Shown: positions 1 to 12,927 of the stretch, piece after piece
Layout: every line of letters starts with the position of its first letter
Position numbering within the stretch: position 1 is the first letter of the stretch
Assembly (NCBI GenBank): GCA_000231825.2
Contig: JH720294.1
Location: forward strand, 63,092-127,091
Length of the DNA stretch: 64,000 nt
Reading direction: 5' to 3'
DNA from: Tetrahymena elliotti 4EA
Taxonomy: Eukaryota > Ciliophora > Oligohymenophorea > Hymenostomatida > Tetrahymenidae
The notes under the pieces: generated by a model
Database searches by the model: none
Seen by the model: only the letters and a program-made list of their open reading frames with translations
What the model was told of the DNA's origin: nothing
Made by a program: the position numbers and the translations under genes

Positions 1-727
1 TGTGTTACTAAGTATAAATATGGTTATTATTATGGTGAGTTAAAACATTAATATTATTACTGGGAATTCATTAGAATTTATTTGAAGATTGCTATTATAT
101 ACATATTCACATTGTTAAACAGTAATAATCAGTACTTAACTATCTTATCAATCACATTAATAATAGGTTACTACATCAAGACTACATCTACAAATAATCC
201 TTTTATCTCAATTAGCTTACAAAAATGTGAAAAAGCAGCATATTCTTTAATAATTATTAAAATGTATTTACAAATGATATAAATTTAAAACCCATAAACT
301 CAAAGTTTGGTAGAAATAATGCAAATCATGATTGATTATTTCTTTTTTTTTGGTTATTTGATTATTATTATAGGTATCAAGATGAGTTAATAAAAATCTT
401 AATTAATAATTTCTCTTAAAAGATAGCTTATAAGGTTTATACCATCAAAGAATTTGGATAAATATTTAAGTTCTAACAAAGTTTCTTTTAAAACATATCT
501 AAAATGGAGAATAGTATCAAAAAAACTTCTAAAAAATTTGAAAAAAGTGAGTTTTTCACATAAAAATGAAAAGAATAAGCTGAAAATAACCTTAAACTCC
601 CCAAATAAAGTAATTTAATTGAAATTCATTAAAAATAATTATTTTTTTTTTAAAATAGCCATTTAGTAAATTTATTAAGACACCTTAGAATCATTAGATG
701 ATGGACTCATAAATATAATTTATATGA
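1..727 (+). CDS. 3' end of a membrane-protein gene (partial)
   Basis: The frame is open from the first base of the window with TAA/TAG read as Gln. The protein segment has three strongly hydrophobic stretches (about residues 23-37, 43-57 and 107-123) followed by a Lys-rich tail. This resembles the C-terminal membrane end of the large surface or membrane proteins common in Tetrahymena, but I cannot name a family. A likely 49-nt intron (610-658, GTAATT...ATAG) gives a stop at 725-727. Without splicing, the frame also runs to a TGA at 751-753 but would translate a T-run, so I prefer the spliced end. The 5' part lies outside the window. Confidence 0.5.
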
Positions 728-1387
728 ATGATTTTAATCTCAACAATTGTTGATAAAACAAATTAATAGAACTAGAAAATTATTTTATTTTTATGTAGAA
801 ATGATAAAATATGTTTCGCTAGAAATAATAAATCTCCATTTATAAAAACTTAATGTTTGAACAAAATTTATTAAAATTTAGAAAAAAATAAAATTGAACT
901 GTTAAATCTAATAATAAAATAATTCTAATATTCTAAAAGCAAAATAAAATTAAATGTATTATTCATATTAAAAATTTATTGGATTTGATTAAGTTATTTT
1001 CAAAAAATGCGCTTATTAATTTTAAAAATTATAATTTTTCAAATTTTCATTTATTCAATAAAAAAAAAATCTATTTTATTTTAAAATATTTAAAAATCTA
1101 TTTAAACTATTTAATTTTTAAATAGCCTATTTTCAAAAAAAATCTAATCAATATTAAAATGAATTGAGAGCCAATCAATAAGAGTGAAAAATAAATACCC
1201 ATTTTAATAAATATTACTTGAATACTTTAACAAAATTGTTGTTAAATGCTTTAATAAAATGTCTTAATAACTAATTGAATATATATTTTAGAAAAAATTT
1301 TGGTTTATATTAACTACATATAATTTTTTTAAATTGGGAGTAAATTTACTATTTTGTATCTCTAGGGTCTTGTGCGTGTTTCCTACT
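728..1387. other. intergenic, A/T-rich
   Basis: Very A/T-rich with many homopolymer runs. I see no gene or RNA. It holds the 3' flank of the upstream gene and the presumed promoter of the gene starting at 1388. Confidence 0.6.
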
Positions 1388-3352
1388 ATGGATTCATTTG
1401 ATATAGATTAAAGGAAATTTCAATATGAGAGCCTTTTTAAGGCTGAAATAAAAAATAATCAGCAAATTTGCATAAACAAATTTTCTAAAGTAGCTAATAA
1501 AATAGCAAGTTACATTCATATTAAGTATATTGAGTGAATCCAAAGGTATTTAGTTTTTAATTAGGATATTAAATTTCTAAAATTAATCAAAATTAATCAT
1601 CTAGCTATCAATATTATTAAATAAAATATGATAGATATTGAGTAAAGTATGCAACTCAATGAAATAAAAGAAGAAGAAAATATGGAGTAGAATCAAAATA
1701 ATTCAAAGGAGGCTGCTTTTGATTATTAATTAACTTATTATCTTTCTAGTGAAGTTCAAAGCTATGATAAATATTCTGATAATAGTTATGAAGATGACAA
1801 AGCAGAAATAATTGCTAATTATTTTCTGTTTTTTTGCTCATTTATTATTTAATTTATAACATACTTTATTTATGTTGTTTTCATACCTATAATCCTCTTC
1901 AGAAACATGTATATTGAGAAAAGAGTGGATCATTTAAAAGAGAGGTTGTGGGTATGGATTTCTCTATGGTCTATTATGTATTTAATCATAATTTATTTTT
2001 GGTTTCCTTCACACATTTAAGAGATAAATTATTTGCTTGAAGATGAAATGCTTTTTATTTTTACAACTTTTTTAGTTTTCAGTTATATTCGAGCAATAGA
2101 TGTGTAAAGCTCTTAAAAATTTTATGATTAGCTAGAAAGAATAACAAATATCTATTAAAATGCCTTCCAACTTACTTATTTTAGTAATTATTTAGATTAA
2201 AGGGCTACCTAATTAGATTACAATAGCGAAGTTGTATATAAAAAGTAGCATTAAATTCCTTCGATTACTACCCACTATAGCTTAATGTCAATCAAAAAAA
2301 TAGTAAACTTGCGTGATCATAATGTAACAGAAATGATATCATCCTTTAATGACTACCTTACTCCTAACATGAGGCACTTTTTGATTTAGATATTTATTCT
2401 GTCTCTTAAAGTATTCTTTATCTTATTATACATTTTAAGACATTCTGGTTGGAAAGAATTCTAAAGTATTTTTAATTTCTTGATGATTTGCTTGGTATAT
2501 ATTTATATTACATTCAACTTAAATAGAGCTCTGGGTAATAATGACCTTAGAAAAAAAATAAATCAAATGGAAAAATTTAATGATTTTGTTGATTATTCTA
2601 ATATAAATTCTGATAATTTTAAGTAAAAATTAGATGTAACCTGTCCAATCAGCATTTAAACATGGGATACTGTTCGTAAATTTATTCTTGGTTATAAAAG
2701 ATCTTATTTGCAAGCTCTTGAAATTTCATACTTGAGCTTAATATTTTACTATCTTTTAGTAATTGTCATATGTCTTTCTGCTTACTTTGAATTGGAGTGG
2801 CTTATACCTAAAAATTCTTAACTCTTAAAGCCAGTAGTTGTGATTATGAGTACATTTAATTTCTTATTTTTAAGTATAATTTTTATGCAGAGATTCAATG
2901 TAGGAACAAAATATAATAAATCTTTTGAAAAGCTTTTGTCTAGTGTACGCTATCTATAAAATATATATTCAGATCTAAATACTATGTATCCAATCTTTTT
3001 TTTACAAAATACAGATTCTACTTAAAAAGAAAATAGATTCAGTGCCTATGGTTTGATTATAAAAAGGATTAAATTAATTAGTAACCATTATATAGAAACT
3101 CAAACACTTTATAAAGATAAAACATATTAAAAATAAGAAAAACAAGAACTAAGAAGACTGATAATATCAACAGTCCATAATTAACTGTACAAAATTAAAG
3201 AATCTATCTTGCTAGATGAGTTAGAATATAAATATAAACTGCTTAATTTTTTAGAAATAAATAATAATGATTTTCTTTTTACGCTCTTTTTAGGACTTGC
3301 TTCCACATTACCAACTATTATTCCTATCTTTATTTCATATTTTAAAACTTGA
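1388..3352 (+). CDS. orphan multi-pass membrane protein, about 8 TM
   Basis: About 629 residues if one intron is removed at 1490-1564 (75 nt, GTAGCT...AATTAG). An in-frame TGA inside that intron supports the splice. If the first exon is wrong, translation could start at ATG 1628 in the same frame. The N-terminal about 110 residues are charged and acidic. Around eight hydrophobic segments follow, coded roughly at 1815-1905, 1950-2015, 2050-2095, 2385-2440, 2465-2525, 2720-2785, 2835-2890 and 3275-3345. A hydrophilic, Lys/Gln-rich stretch precedes the last one, so the protein ends almost inside the membrane. No family motif is recognised; it could be a channel or transporter-like protein. Confidence 0.75.
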
Positions 3353-4903
3353 AAATTCTTTTAAATCATTTCTAAAAAAATATATTGTATTTATTTTCTA
3401 ATTCCTACCTAATACATATTTGCAATTTTTAATCATGAATTATTCACAAATATCTCTATGTAAATAATACAAAATTAAAACCTTCATGCTTATATTCGAA
3501 AGATTATGTTATATCCTTAATTTTTTAATGATAAAATTTTTAATATAAGACAACCACTAACAATAATGATATCACACAATTTGATAGACATTTAAAGTAT
3601 ATTAGAAAGTGTTTTTGTCAGCAGAAAAATTTTGAATTTTTATCAATTTCATCATTATTTAGCTATTTTTTTTTGTTGCAAAATTTTTCTGAACAAAATC
3701 TAAAGATATTTTTAATAAAATAGAAATAAATAAGAATAATTTAATTCATAATTTGTGTAAGGTGATTTTAATAGAAGTATTTCATTTATTATATTAATTT
3801 CTTGGAATCTGTCATTTTTCAGATTAATTAAAATAAATATTATTTTTACATGAAAAATCATCTCAATGCATTAATTTACAATTAAACAAAAAATATATCA
3901 AAAACAATTTTAACTTCTATAGAAACATTACAAGTACCTATTGAATTAAAAGGAATCCAAAAATTTCTGATCAGGGTAGCCTTACAATTTACATAAATAA
4001 AATGAAAGTGATTAATATTATTTATTAATTTTACAGTCTAAAATATTATGTTTTACTTTAAAGATTAATAAAATTTTTTATTTTTTTTTGGCTTTTGGAA
4101 TTAAATTATTTTAAACTTTTTAATTGTTTTTGAGACTTAATTCTTTTATCTTTTCTTAATATAATCAAAATCTATATAAAAATAGATTCTTATTGAATGA
4201 GTAAAATTATATGTATAAAATGAATGTTTTTTAAAATAGTTTTTATAATTTTTTTAACGCTCTCAAGGAAATATAAAGGAAAGTAGATAATTGCTAGTAG
4301 ATGTTTCTTAAAGATCATTTTTATTTAGATAATTAAATTATTAAATCCTACCAGAAAAAAAAAGTAATATATAAATTTATAGAAGCATCTTGATAATTTA
4401 ATAGATTACCGATTGGCATTTATTAGATTTAAAGCTTTAATTTTTGAAGAAAAATGTTTTGAAACGCAAATAGATTTTTAGATTGTGTCAATTATATAAA
4501 TATTTTAAAAGAGAAAGGGAAAAATAAATTTATAGATTTGTCTTGCCATATTAAAGCTTTTAATACTTGATTATAAAGTTAATAAAAGAAATTTAATTTG
4601 AATGACTGTAGGTTTTAATGATTTTTTAAAATAAGTGAGTGAGTGAATAAATAAATGAATGATAAAAACAGAAACTTTTGTGAGCTAAAAGAATGGTAAG
4701 ATATAAAATGATAAAATGAATGATATTTAATATTTTGGTTGATTAAAATAAGTAATAATTAATTTATAATTGATAAATATTAGATATCAATAAAGAAAAA
4801 GCTTAGAAAAATATAATAATTTACTAATCGTAATAAAATATCCTTGATCAGATTATTAGAGCAAAAAAAAAAGAAAAGTATTAATAAATTTTTTTTATAA
4901 GAA
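3353..4903. other. intergenic, A/T-rich
   Basis: About 1.5 kb without a convincing frame on either strand. It contains simple GTGA/AATA-type runs near 4630-4665 and many A/T homopolymers. No RNA gene is seen. Confidence 0.6.
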
Positions 4904-6865
4904 ATGAATAGTAGTAGTTAAGATATCTAGGATTTATCGATTACCAATAACCTAGGTAATGATTAAATTTCAAACAGCAACACATTTTTCTAATTTGGTT
5001 CTGGATAAACTAATAACTAGTCTGACTTAATCAATAACCAATACAACAATTTGAGTAATAATAATTATTATTTAGGTTTGGATTTTACAACAAACAACAA
5101 CACCAACAACAATTTCAATAGTAATTTTACAAGCTTCAACTCTTAATTGCTTGAAAGATAAAACTCGAATTTATATTTCAATAATTTCTAAAATTACGAC
5201 AATTTTAATAGCATTACTGATCATCAGTAGTAATATTAGTAAGATTTAGAGCTTTTTTCTTACTAAATCTAAGTGAACGCAGAAAACAGCAAAGACGAGT
5301 TCGACTAGATGTTCGAAATCGATAATAATGATTAAGGTTAATAGTATGCCGATTAGCATTTAATTAGAAATAATTAATATAGACCAAATATACAAAATAT
5401 GATATATTTTCCTCTGGATTAAACTATAGGATAAACTCAAACAAAATTGGTTAATATAGTGCTTATTAATGAAAATAATAACGCATAATATGCATTTGAC
5501 TAAATACCAATTCCAATTACTGAGGATAAATAATATGATATAAATTCCATTATAGAGTTGTAGTTAGTTAGAGCATATATTGACGATAGCACAATAGTCT
5601 CTATTAAAAAAAAAGACATGAACATTTTTTTGGGAACATTCCCTATTAGGAAAAATAGACTTTAGTATATTGAGGATGGGCTTATTTAAATACTATTTAA
5701 AAACGAAAACAAGAATGATAGAAACTCAAATAATTATAATTCAAGTAACAGTAATAATAATGAATCAGACGAGGATAAAAGAATGTTAGAAAGGACCATT
5801 AAAGAAGCCTTCCAGCTAGTAAAATGTTGGAGAGATACAATGCTAGAAGCAAATAAGAGAAGGGCAAAAAACTATAAAAAAATTTCATTAGAATCAGTTG
5901 CTCATGAAGCTAAAAAATGCAAGAAAAAAACTTTGGATTACTACTTCTTGGAGCTAAGAAAGGCAGAATAATATGATTTCAATTTTGCTGAAAGATTAAA
6001 TGAAAAGATGGGATAGCTTCGCTAATTCAATATAGAAATGAAAGAAAGGTATGGCGATAAAAAACCAGGTAAAGATCTTGAATTCTAACTTCCTGAAGAG
6101 GATATTTTACCTCTCGATTAAGAGCTCATCAATAGACTTGTGTAGAATGCATAACCTTCTTCAAGAAATATTCGTGGTGGTATGTCCAGAGGAGGCCGCT
6201 ATAATGCTGCATAATAGGAGGATTTTGATGACGATGATGAAAATGAAGAAGAAAATAGTAATGAAAATAAATTCTAACCTCTCCCTAAAACTAAACCAAT
6301 TTCAAAATAAAAAAGTGATAGTCCTAAAACTCAAATACTTGAAAAACCTCCACTTAAAGTAATTCAATAACAAAATGATTCAGATGAGGAAGAAGAAAAT
6401 AAATTCGATGGATCAAACTAGTAAAGACAATAATATTATTACAAAAATTAAGATTAAAGTTATAAATCTCATACAAACACTACCCATCGTTTTAATTAAT
6501 CTTAATCCTTTTTCAATCCAGAAGATATTTCAAATTAGAATCAAAAACATAGAATCGAAGATTTGAACAATCTTTTAAATAATTAGAACAGAGACGGAGT
6601 ATAAATTACCAACTCTAATAATCTTCATGAAAACATCAAAAAAGAAAATTCAATCATGACAATGAGTTCTCTTTTTGGCTAATTTGAAAAATAAGAAAAT
6701 AACTTATTGAATGATTCTCTATTTGCTAAAAATAACGATAACCAACCTCCACTAAAAATCGAAGATACAAAATTATTTGATGACTAAAGCTAATTCAATA
6801 TTCCTTCCCTTAATCATAATCAATCCCTTGATGTTTTTAACCCCAATTACAATGCTCTCTAATGA
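4904..6865 (+). CDS. Asn/Gln-rich protein with small basic domain
   Basis: A single open frame of 653 codons, ATG 4904 to TGA 6863, with no intron needed. The first about 270 residues are Asn/Gln/Ser-rich and low in complexity. A compact charged region follows (coded 5783-6095) containing KCWRDTMLEANKRRAKNYKK and then KKISLESVAHEAKKCKKKTL and an aromatic FLELRKAEQYDFNF. The rest is acidic and Asn-rich, with short RGG-like spots near 6170-6190 (RNIRGGMSRGGR). The SLE...KKKTLDYY...FNF pattern recalls a short helix-turn-helix-like motif I have seen in ciliate hypothetical proteins; this is from memory and weak. A nuclear or RNA-associated role is possible but unproven. Confidence 0.8.
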
Positions 6866-8374
6866 GCTTATTTTTAATGAATTTAAAAAAAATCCATCTA
6901 AAGATAAAATTTTGATCCTTGGCTTAAATCAAAACTAAAAACCCAGACATTATAAACTTCTAAAATAAATATAATCAAGTACAATCACTTACTTACTAAT
7001 TGCGAAATCATTTGCTTCAATGCAGAAAATAAATTACAAGCCAATTCATTATTTCTCCTCAAATGATGAATCTTTGTTTCTTTGAAAACAGTTTTCAAAT
7101 ACGAACTTTAGTTATCTTTTTCACTTAATTACTAACTCATTTTTTCTTATTTTATAACAAAAAGCAAAAATCTTGTCTAGATAAATAAAATATCAATAAA
7201 TGAAAAAGAAATCAATTTAAAAGCTGTGCCATTAGTATAAATTGTAAACAAAAAGACATTTTCAAGGAGTAAAAATTTCTATTGATGGCATGGTATAAAA
7301 GAGAAAAAATAACAAATAACCTCAATAAATTTACCAATCATAACAATATATATTTCTATACAATAATTTGTTTTCTAAGTTAATTTAAATATTCTATTCC
7401 TTAATTTTATTTATTACTTCTTTACTAATTTTATCCCCATTTTTTCGTTTCTGTTTATGCCTTAAACCCATCTATTCAATTCTTTTTTTCTATTTTTACT
7501 TTTCTATAAACAATGACTGATTATAACTTATTTTTTCTGATGTTCTCCATTTTCAAAAGCTGTTTCTATTTCATAACAGTAAAAATATATTTATTCTGTT
7601 GTTTTCTCTCATTTTTTCAATTTCATTGTTTTAGTAGCCATTCAAAATATTTTGTCATTTTTTATTGATTTTCCCAAAAAAAAAAAATTTTCTGAAAAGG
7701 AAAATGCTAATTTTGAATGCCCTCTATACTAACTAATCTAAACACCTAAGATATGTTTATGTTAAAAAACTAACATTTCTATCAATATTTTAATATAAAA
7801 TGATTTCAGGTAATTAAATTTTATGTTTTAAGTTCTTTGAAGATTGAAGAAAAAAATAGTTATGAAAGGATTATTATTATTTCAAGACGGGAAGTTTTTG
7901 AATTGATAAAGAAATATCTTCTGCAAATCAACTAAAAGAAACCTTAAAATTCTTAAGTAAATTGTTAAGCAAATCTTTACCAAACAGCATCTTATCTTGT
8001 CAGGGAACAAATTTTTAGATAAAAAGCTAAAAATCTAGAAAATCTGTTCATAAATAAATTTTAATTCCTTTACACACAAAATATGGCAATAGAGTATTAA
8101 ATACATTTTTAAAGAAAGATAAATGTATCGGTATAAGTTCATAATTTTTTTAATTTATTTTTCATAAATGACTTTTTTGAGAAGCTTTCAATCATAGAAA
8201 ATGGTTTTTTTAAAAATATTTTGTAATAAAGAATTATATATATAGTTTTTTACAAAGAAAGGACAACAGAAGATAAAGGGATAGATAAAAGTACTTGAAC
8301 TGGAAATTATATTGCATTAATTTATTTTATAAAAGTAAATAAAAATATATGTGATTATTTGATAAACATATTCA
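6866..8374. other. intergenic between convergent genes
   Basis: About 1.5 kb of T-rich and A-rich DNA between the stop of the plus-strand gene at 6865 and the stop of the minus-strand ARID gene at 8375. No coding frame with protein-like composition is seen. Confidence 0.6.
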
Positions 8375-11126
8375 TCACATGTTTGCCATATTTATTGATT
8401 AGAACATATATTATCTTTCTGGATCACTCTCTGGCTCATAGTTCATTAACTCACTCAAAATGTTTGAAATATATTTGGTTACAGTTTCGTCAGTTGAAGC
8501 AACAACGAATAAATCTCTTTCGAAGGGCTTCAAATATGCACGAGATAGAGGAGCAAGAGAGATGTTACTTAAAGTCAAGGCAGCCAATTTAGTTATTTTT
8601 TCTGAGTTTCTCTCTCCTTCTGCTTACTAGTTGTGTTATTGTTATAAGTGACCAGGAATTTAGCGGTTCTATTTCATAACTCCTGAAGATAGCAAACCAA
8701 CCATTCTCATAATTAATTTAGGATGACGTGCCAATTAAACTCTTGTAGCCATACGTAAATCACTTAAGAAACAGAGGAACTCTAAAATACCTTCTCTAAT
8801 ATCTCCTTAGGCTTAGAGCATCAATCTAGTTACTTAATCAATGTACCTAGGAAGGAAGTTTTCAATGATGCTTTCATTTTCTTAGATAGCAATAAGGTTA
8901 CGGATGATATCAACACAAGCTTCAAGTTCATCACTAGTATCAGCATTGAGCAATTCAAATAGTCTTTCACAAAATAGTTTATAATCAGGAATATTCATTA
9001 GTTATATTTACTTTGAAATATTTGCCAATATATCTAAAATATATTTAGTGATTTAGGAATCAGAATTAAGAATAAATAACTAAATCATAATCTGCAATAA
9101 TCTCTCATTTTTAGCCATATATACTTCATTTGATTTTGTAAAGGAAAAGTTTCTTAAAATTAAAAAGATGGTACGGGTTTATTCAAGTAAGTAAACCTCT
9201 CCTGCCATTTCTTTAAGATTTTCTACATTGTATCTCTTTCTTTTGCGAAGGAAAACAATAGGTGAGATTTCCTTCTTCTTTTAAGAATTAAATAATACAA
9301 TATCGCATATAGGGAAATTGTAGTTATCTAAGATGCAAAGCTCCTTAAAGGCTTCCTTTGTTGGAGGTGGCCCTGAATAGCTGTAGTCAGAGGTACCTCC
9401 ATATTCCTGCTAAGTCCTTGGTTTAATTTCTTTAAGTTATAAAATCTTGTTAAGAGAAGGTACATTCTTGATAATTTCTTCAAGATATTGAACAATGCCT
9501 TCAAGCAAATGGTTATAACTTTCAAGAGTAAATTGATGCATGCTATTAACAGAGTAGAGGAGCAATTAATTTAGCGCAAAAGTTATTTCATCTTAAATTC
9601 TGCTTTCAAATGCAAGTGATATTCTTTTAATATCTTAAACCATAGGGAACATCTTATTCTTTCTAGTAAAGAAAAGCTCCTATCTATTATTAGTTTAGTT
9701 CAACTAATAAGCCTCACTTAATTACTTGTAAAGAGTACTTTTATTTTGTTCTTACTTTGGAGGTTCCATTCTCATTACAGGATAAGGATTTGCTTTTAAT
9801 TAATTTGGTCTTACAAATTACTGATTTAATATCTTAACATCATCTTTGTTTGGCTGGGTCTACAAAGCTGAATTGTTTGGCTATCAATATTAAATATAAA
9901 AAAATAAAAATAAATTTAATTTTTATTTATTTATTTATTTAAAATAATTTCAAGTAAATTTAATAGTTTTTTGCTTAAAGTGATCATTAAAAAGTAATTT
10001 CTCATTTAATAAAATATTTTTCTTTTAGATTTTCTTAAATAATTCATTCACTTCATACAAAAAAGAAAGAATTTCTTGTTAAATATTTTAAGTTCATTAT
10101 TTTTTTAAGAATATTTTTGAAAAATCTATCATTTTTTCATTTGTATTTGAAAATTAATCTTATTTTATGATCAAATTCAATAGATTTTTCTTGATGAATG
10201 AAATTTATTATTTTTGAATAAGCAAGCTTATCCTTTATTTGATTGCTAAAACATTGTGATAAGCCAAATTGAGCTGAAAACCCTTGTTTATCTATTAAAT
10301 TTAAGAGCGAGATATACTTTTACAGTTGGTTAAGCGAAAGGAAAAAATCAATAAGGAAAAGAAAGGAATTTTGCTCATTTTGTATGTGAATTTTGGAAAG
10401 ATGAAAAAAGTTAGAGAAAGAAAATTTTAGTATAATTAGAAATTAATTCTAATATTTAATAATATTTTATTTTCTTATAAAATACGAGATATTTTAATAA
10501 ATTTCTATTAATCTCTAAAAATAAGCTTTATTTAGCATATTTATTATTAATCAAACAAATATATTCACTCCTACTTATTTGCTTAAAGAGAGTTCCCTTT
10601 TATGTAAGTGAGAACCTGCAAACAAGAGAATCAATCAAAACTTAAAGAAAAAATATATTGATATTATCGAAATGATTACCATGTTGGGTTTTATTTTTTT
10701 TTCTATCTAGTCTTTGACTTCTTCTGAGTCAGAGCCTGTTTCTGAACCATCACCTTACATGCTATCTTAGTTATCTCTTTTCTTGCGTTTACGTCCAGCT
10801 TGCAAAACAGGCATGGCTTCTTCATCACCTTTATGGAAATAGTACTTTTGTTCATATCCCAACAAGAAACGAGTATAGTGATTTCTTAAAGTAAAAGAGG
10901 CTGAGGTACAAGTAGAGGGGAATCCGAATTCATTAACTATTTCCTTCCACATTTTATTATTAGAGACAGCTTATGCACCTCCTCTCTTAATAACTGCTTT
11001 GTATAATTTAAAGAAGTCAAGTTCCCGTCCTCCAATTTGAGGAATTTTAATATTTGACATATTTTTGGATGACCAGTATTCCATTAACTGGACCTTAAAT
11101 GATTTGCTTTCTTCAGACTCGTTCAT
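8375..11126 (-). CDS. ARID-domain protein with helical repeats, candidate SWI/SNF subunit
   Basis: Two exons: 11126-10680 and 9880-8375, joined in phase 0 across a 799-nt intron (GTAATC...GATAG) for about 650 residues. Exon 1 carries an ARID/BRIGHT DNA-binding domain at about residues 10-100: FFKLYKAVIKRGGA, KMWKEIVNEFGFPST and TLRNHYTRFLLGYEQKYYF are its diagnostic helices. A basic RKRKKRDN and an acidic Ser stretch follow. Exon 2 encodes about 500 residues of Leu-rich helices with ARM-like blocks (CVDIIRNLIAI, ILEFLCFLSDL, KLAALTLSNISLAPLS), recalling ARID1/ARID2/Swi1 subunits. If the intron is not real, the ARID exon would end at a TGA near 10635 after a hydrophobic nonsense tail, which argues for splicing. 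Chromatin remodelling is inferred from family knowledge. Confidence 0.75.
9881..10679 (-). other. long intron of the ARID gene
   Basis: 799 nt, far longer than the other introns here. It starts GTAATC and ends GATAG on the minus strand and contains a TTTA repeat near 9921-9940. It could instead contain an undetected small exon or separate two genes; phase agreement across it favours one gene. Confidence 0.5.
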
Positions 11127-12927
11127 TCTAATTACTAATTAATTTTGTTTAACGCAAATATCCTAATTTATTCACCTAAATGAAAGAATAAAGACAGATT
11201 TAAAAATTATTATATTAAGAAGTCTTTATTTATTCAAACTAATTTCTTCTTTTTCTTTTAATTATTATTTATCTAATTTCTTTCAATGAATTTACCGCTT
11301 TATATTAAAATAATTCATGATCTTACTTAGCTCGTTTCTATTTATTTTACAACTAACTATTCATTTAATTTTTTTTATTCCCATATATTCATTCAATCAC
11401 TCTCTTTTTCATTCTTCATAATATTCCCCACTTATAATTTACCATATAAATACATAGGGAAATAATAATTTTTACAAAGAATTTATGCTCGTCGATCTCT
11501 CTCTACATTGTAAATAAAAAAAGAAATTGCGCTTTTTTTATTAGGGTTGAGCATTTTGAATAAATAAAAATACCTAATGTATATTATTTAAATTGGAAGA
11601 AAAAAGCAAAAGGAAGTTTAATTTTTCTATTTCTTTCAGAAAAACTTTGCTCTTTGTGGTTTTTATTTTTAAAACTCTTTTTTAAATACACTTTTGTTAG
11701 ACAATTTGTTTATAATTTGCCATTTCTATTTTGATTTTAATTAATTATTAATTTTATTTGAAGTAACATAGTTACACTGCCTGTAATTCACTCCACTTCT
11801 TAATTATTTGTCAGTTTTAATTAATTTTTCTCTCATCCTGATTGATTCGTTGATTAAATTAATTAATAAATTCTGTTAAAAACCATAGTTTTAATTTCAA
11901 TTTGGAGATATCAAAAATCTAGAACAAGATTTATTATTTTATTTTAGTTTTTTAAGCTTAAATAAAAATTGTTTTATTTAAAACAAATTAATAAAAACAC
12001 TTTGATATATCCATTACTAAATCTAAATTATTATCACAATTATCCTAAAAATTTAGTCATTTTTCATAGATATTACACATATTGATAATGCTCAATGTTT
12101 TTGAATAAAAGAAACATAAAATTATTCAGGTTTTACTTTCAAATAGCTAACTTTAATAATTTTTAAATATTATTTATTTATTATTTGAAAAAGTATTAAT
12201 AAAAATTTTTAACTTCATGTTAATTACTAAGTTCGTTAAAAAAAAATCTATTATCAATTGCTCAAAAAAGAAATTTAAATAATTTTTATTATTTTTTCAA
12301 TTTAAAAAATATTTTATTTTATAAATCATTAAAATCTTTCATCCAAAATTTTTTTAAATATTTTTAAAGAAAAAAGACAGCTAACAAAAATCTTAAAGTT
12401 TTTCTTATACTTCAATTAATTTTAAATGATTCAAATATCTAATATATAAATATTTCTCTTCTTATTTAGTGATATCATATAATCTTATATATTAGGATGC
12501 TCTCAATTATTATTTTTTTAATTTATAAATTATCAATGTCCTGTCTTTAGTTGTAATATTTTGTATGATAACCTTAATTTTATTCACTTGATATATAACC
12601 CAATAGAATTAGTTTTAAAATTTCAATCTTAAAAAATGAAAATTTTTTCAAATCCAGGCAGCCCTCATAATTTAGCTTAAAAATATTTTTGTAGGACTCA
12701 TTAATTTTTGAATAAATATTTTTATGCATTTTTTCTTTAATTTGCTAGCAAAATTAATTTAAAATTATAATATTTATCAATTAATCATCACTTTGTGATA
12801 AAATTATAGTTTTTAAAGTGATAATTACATAATTAATTTTCAAAGCAAATTTAATTGGCCAATATAATTGAAATTTATAAATTAATCTGATATTGCAAAC
12901 AAAACAAAAAATTTACAAATTAAATAG
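11127..12927. other. divergent intergenic region
   Basis: 1.8 kb between divergently transcribed genes (ARID gene leftwards, cis-prenyltransferase rightwards). Presumably both promoters lie here. The sequence is A/T-rich and I recognise no specific element. Confidence 0.6.

Noticed and set aside
6051..6566. Two Met-started standard-code frames of 60-100 residues
   Set aside because: They lie out of frame inside the 653-codon gene at 4904-6865 and have random composition.
9921..9940. TTTA tandem run as a regulatory element
   Set aside because: Simple A/T microsatellites (also at 4630, 27330, 39920 and 43150) are expected in this base composition.
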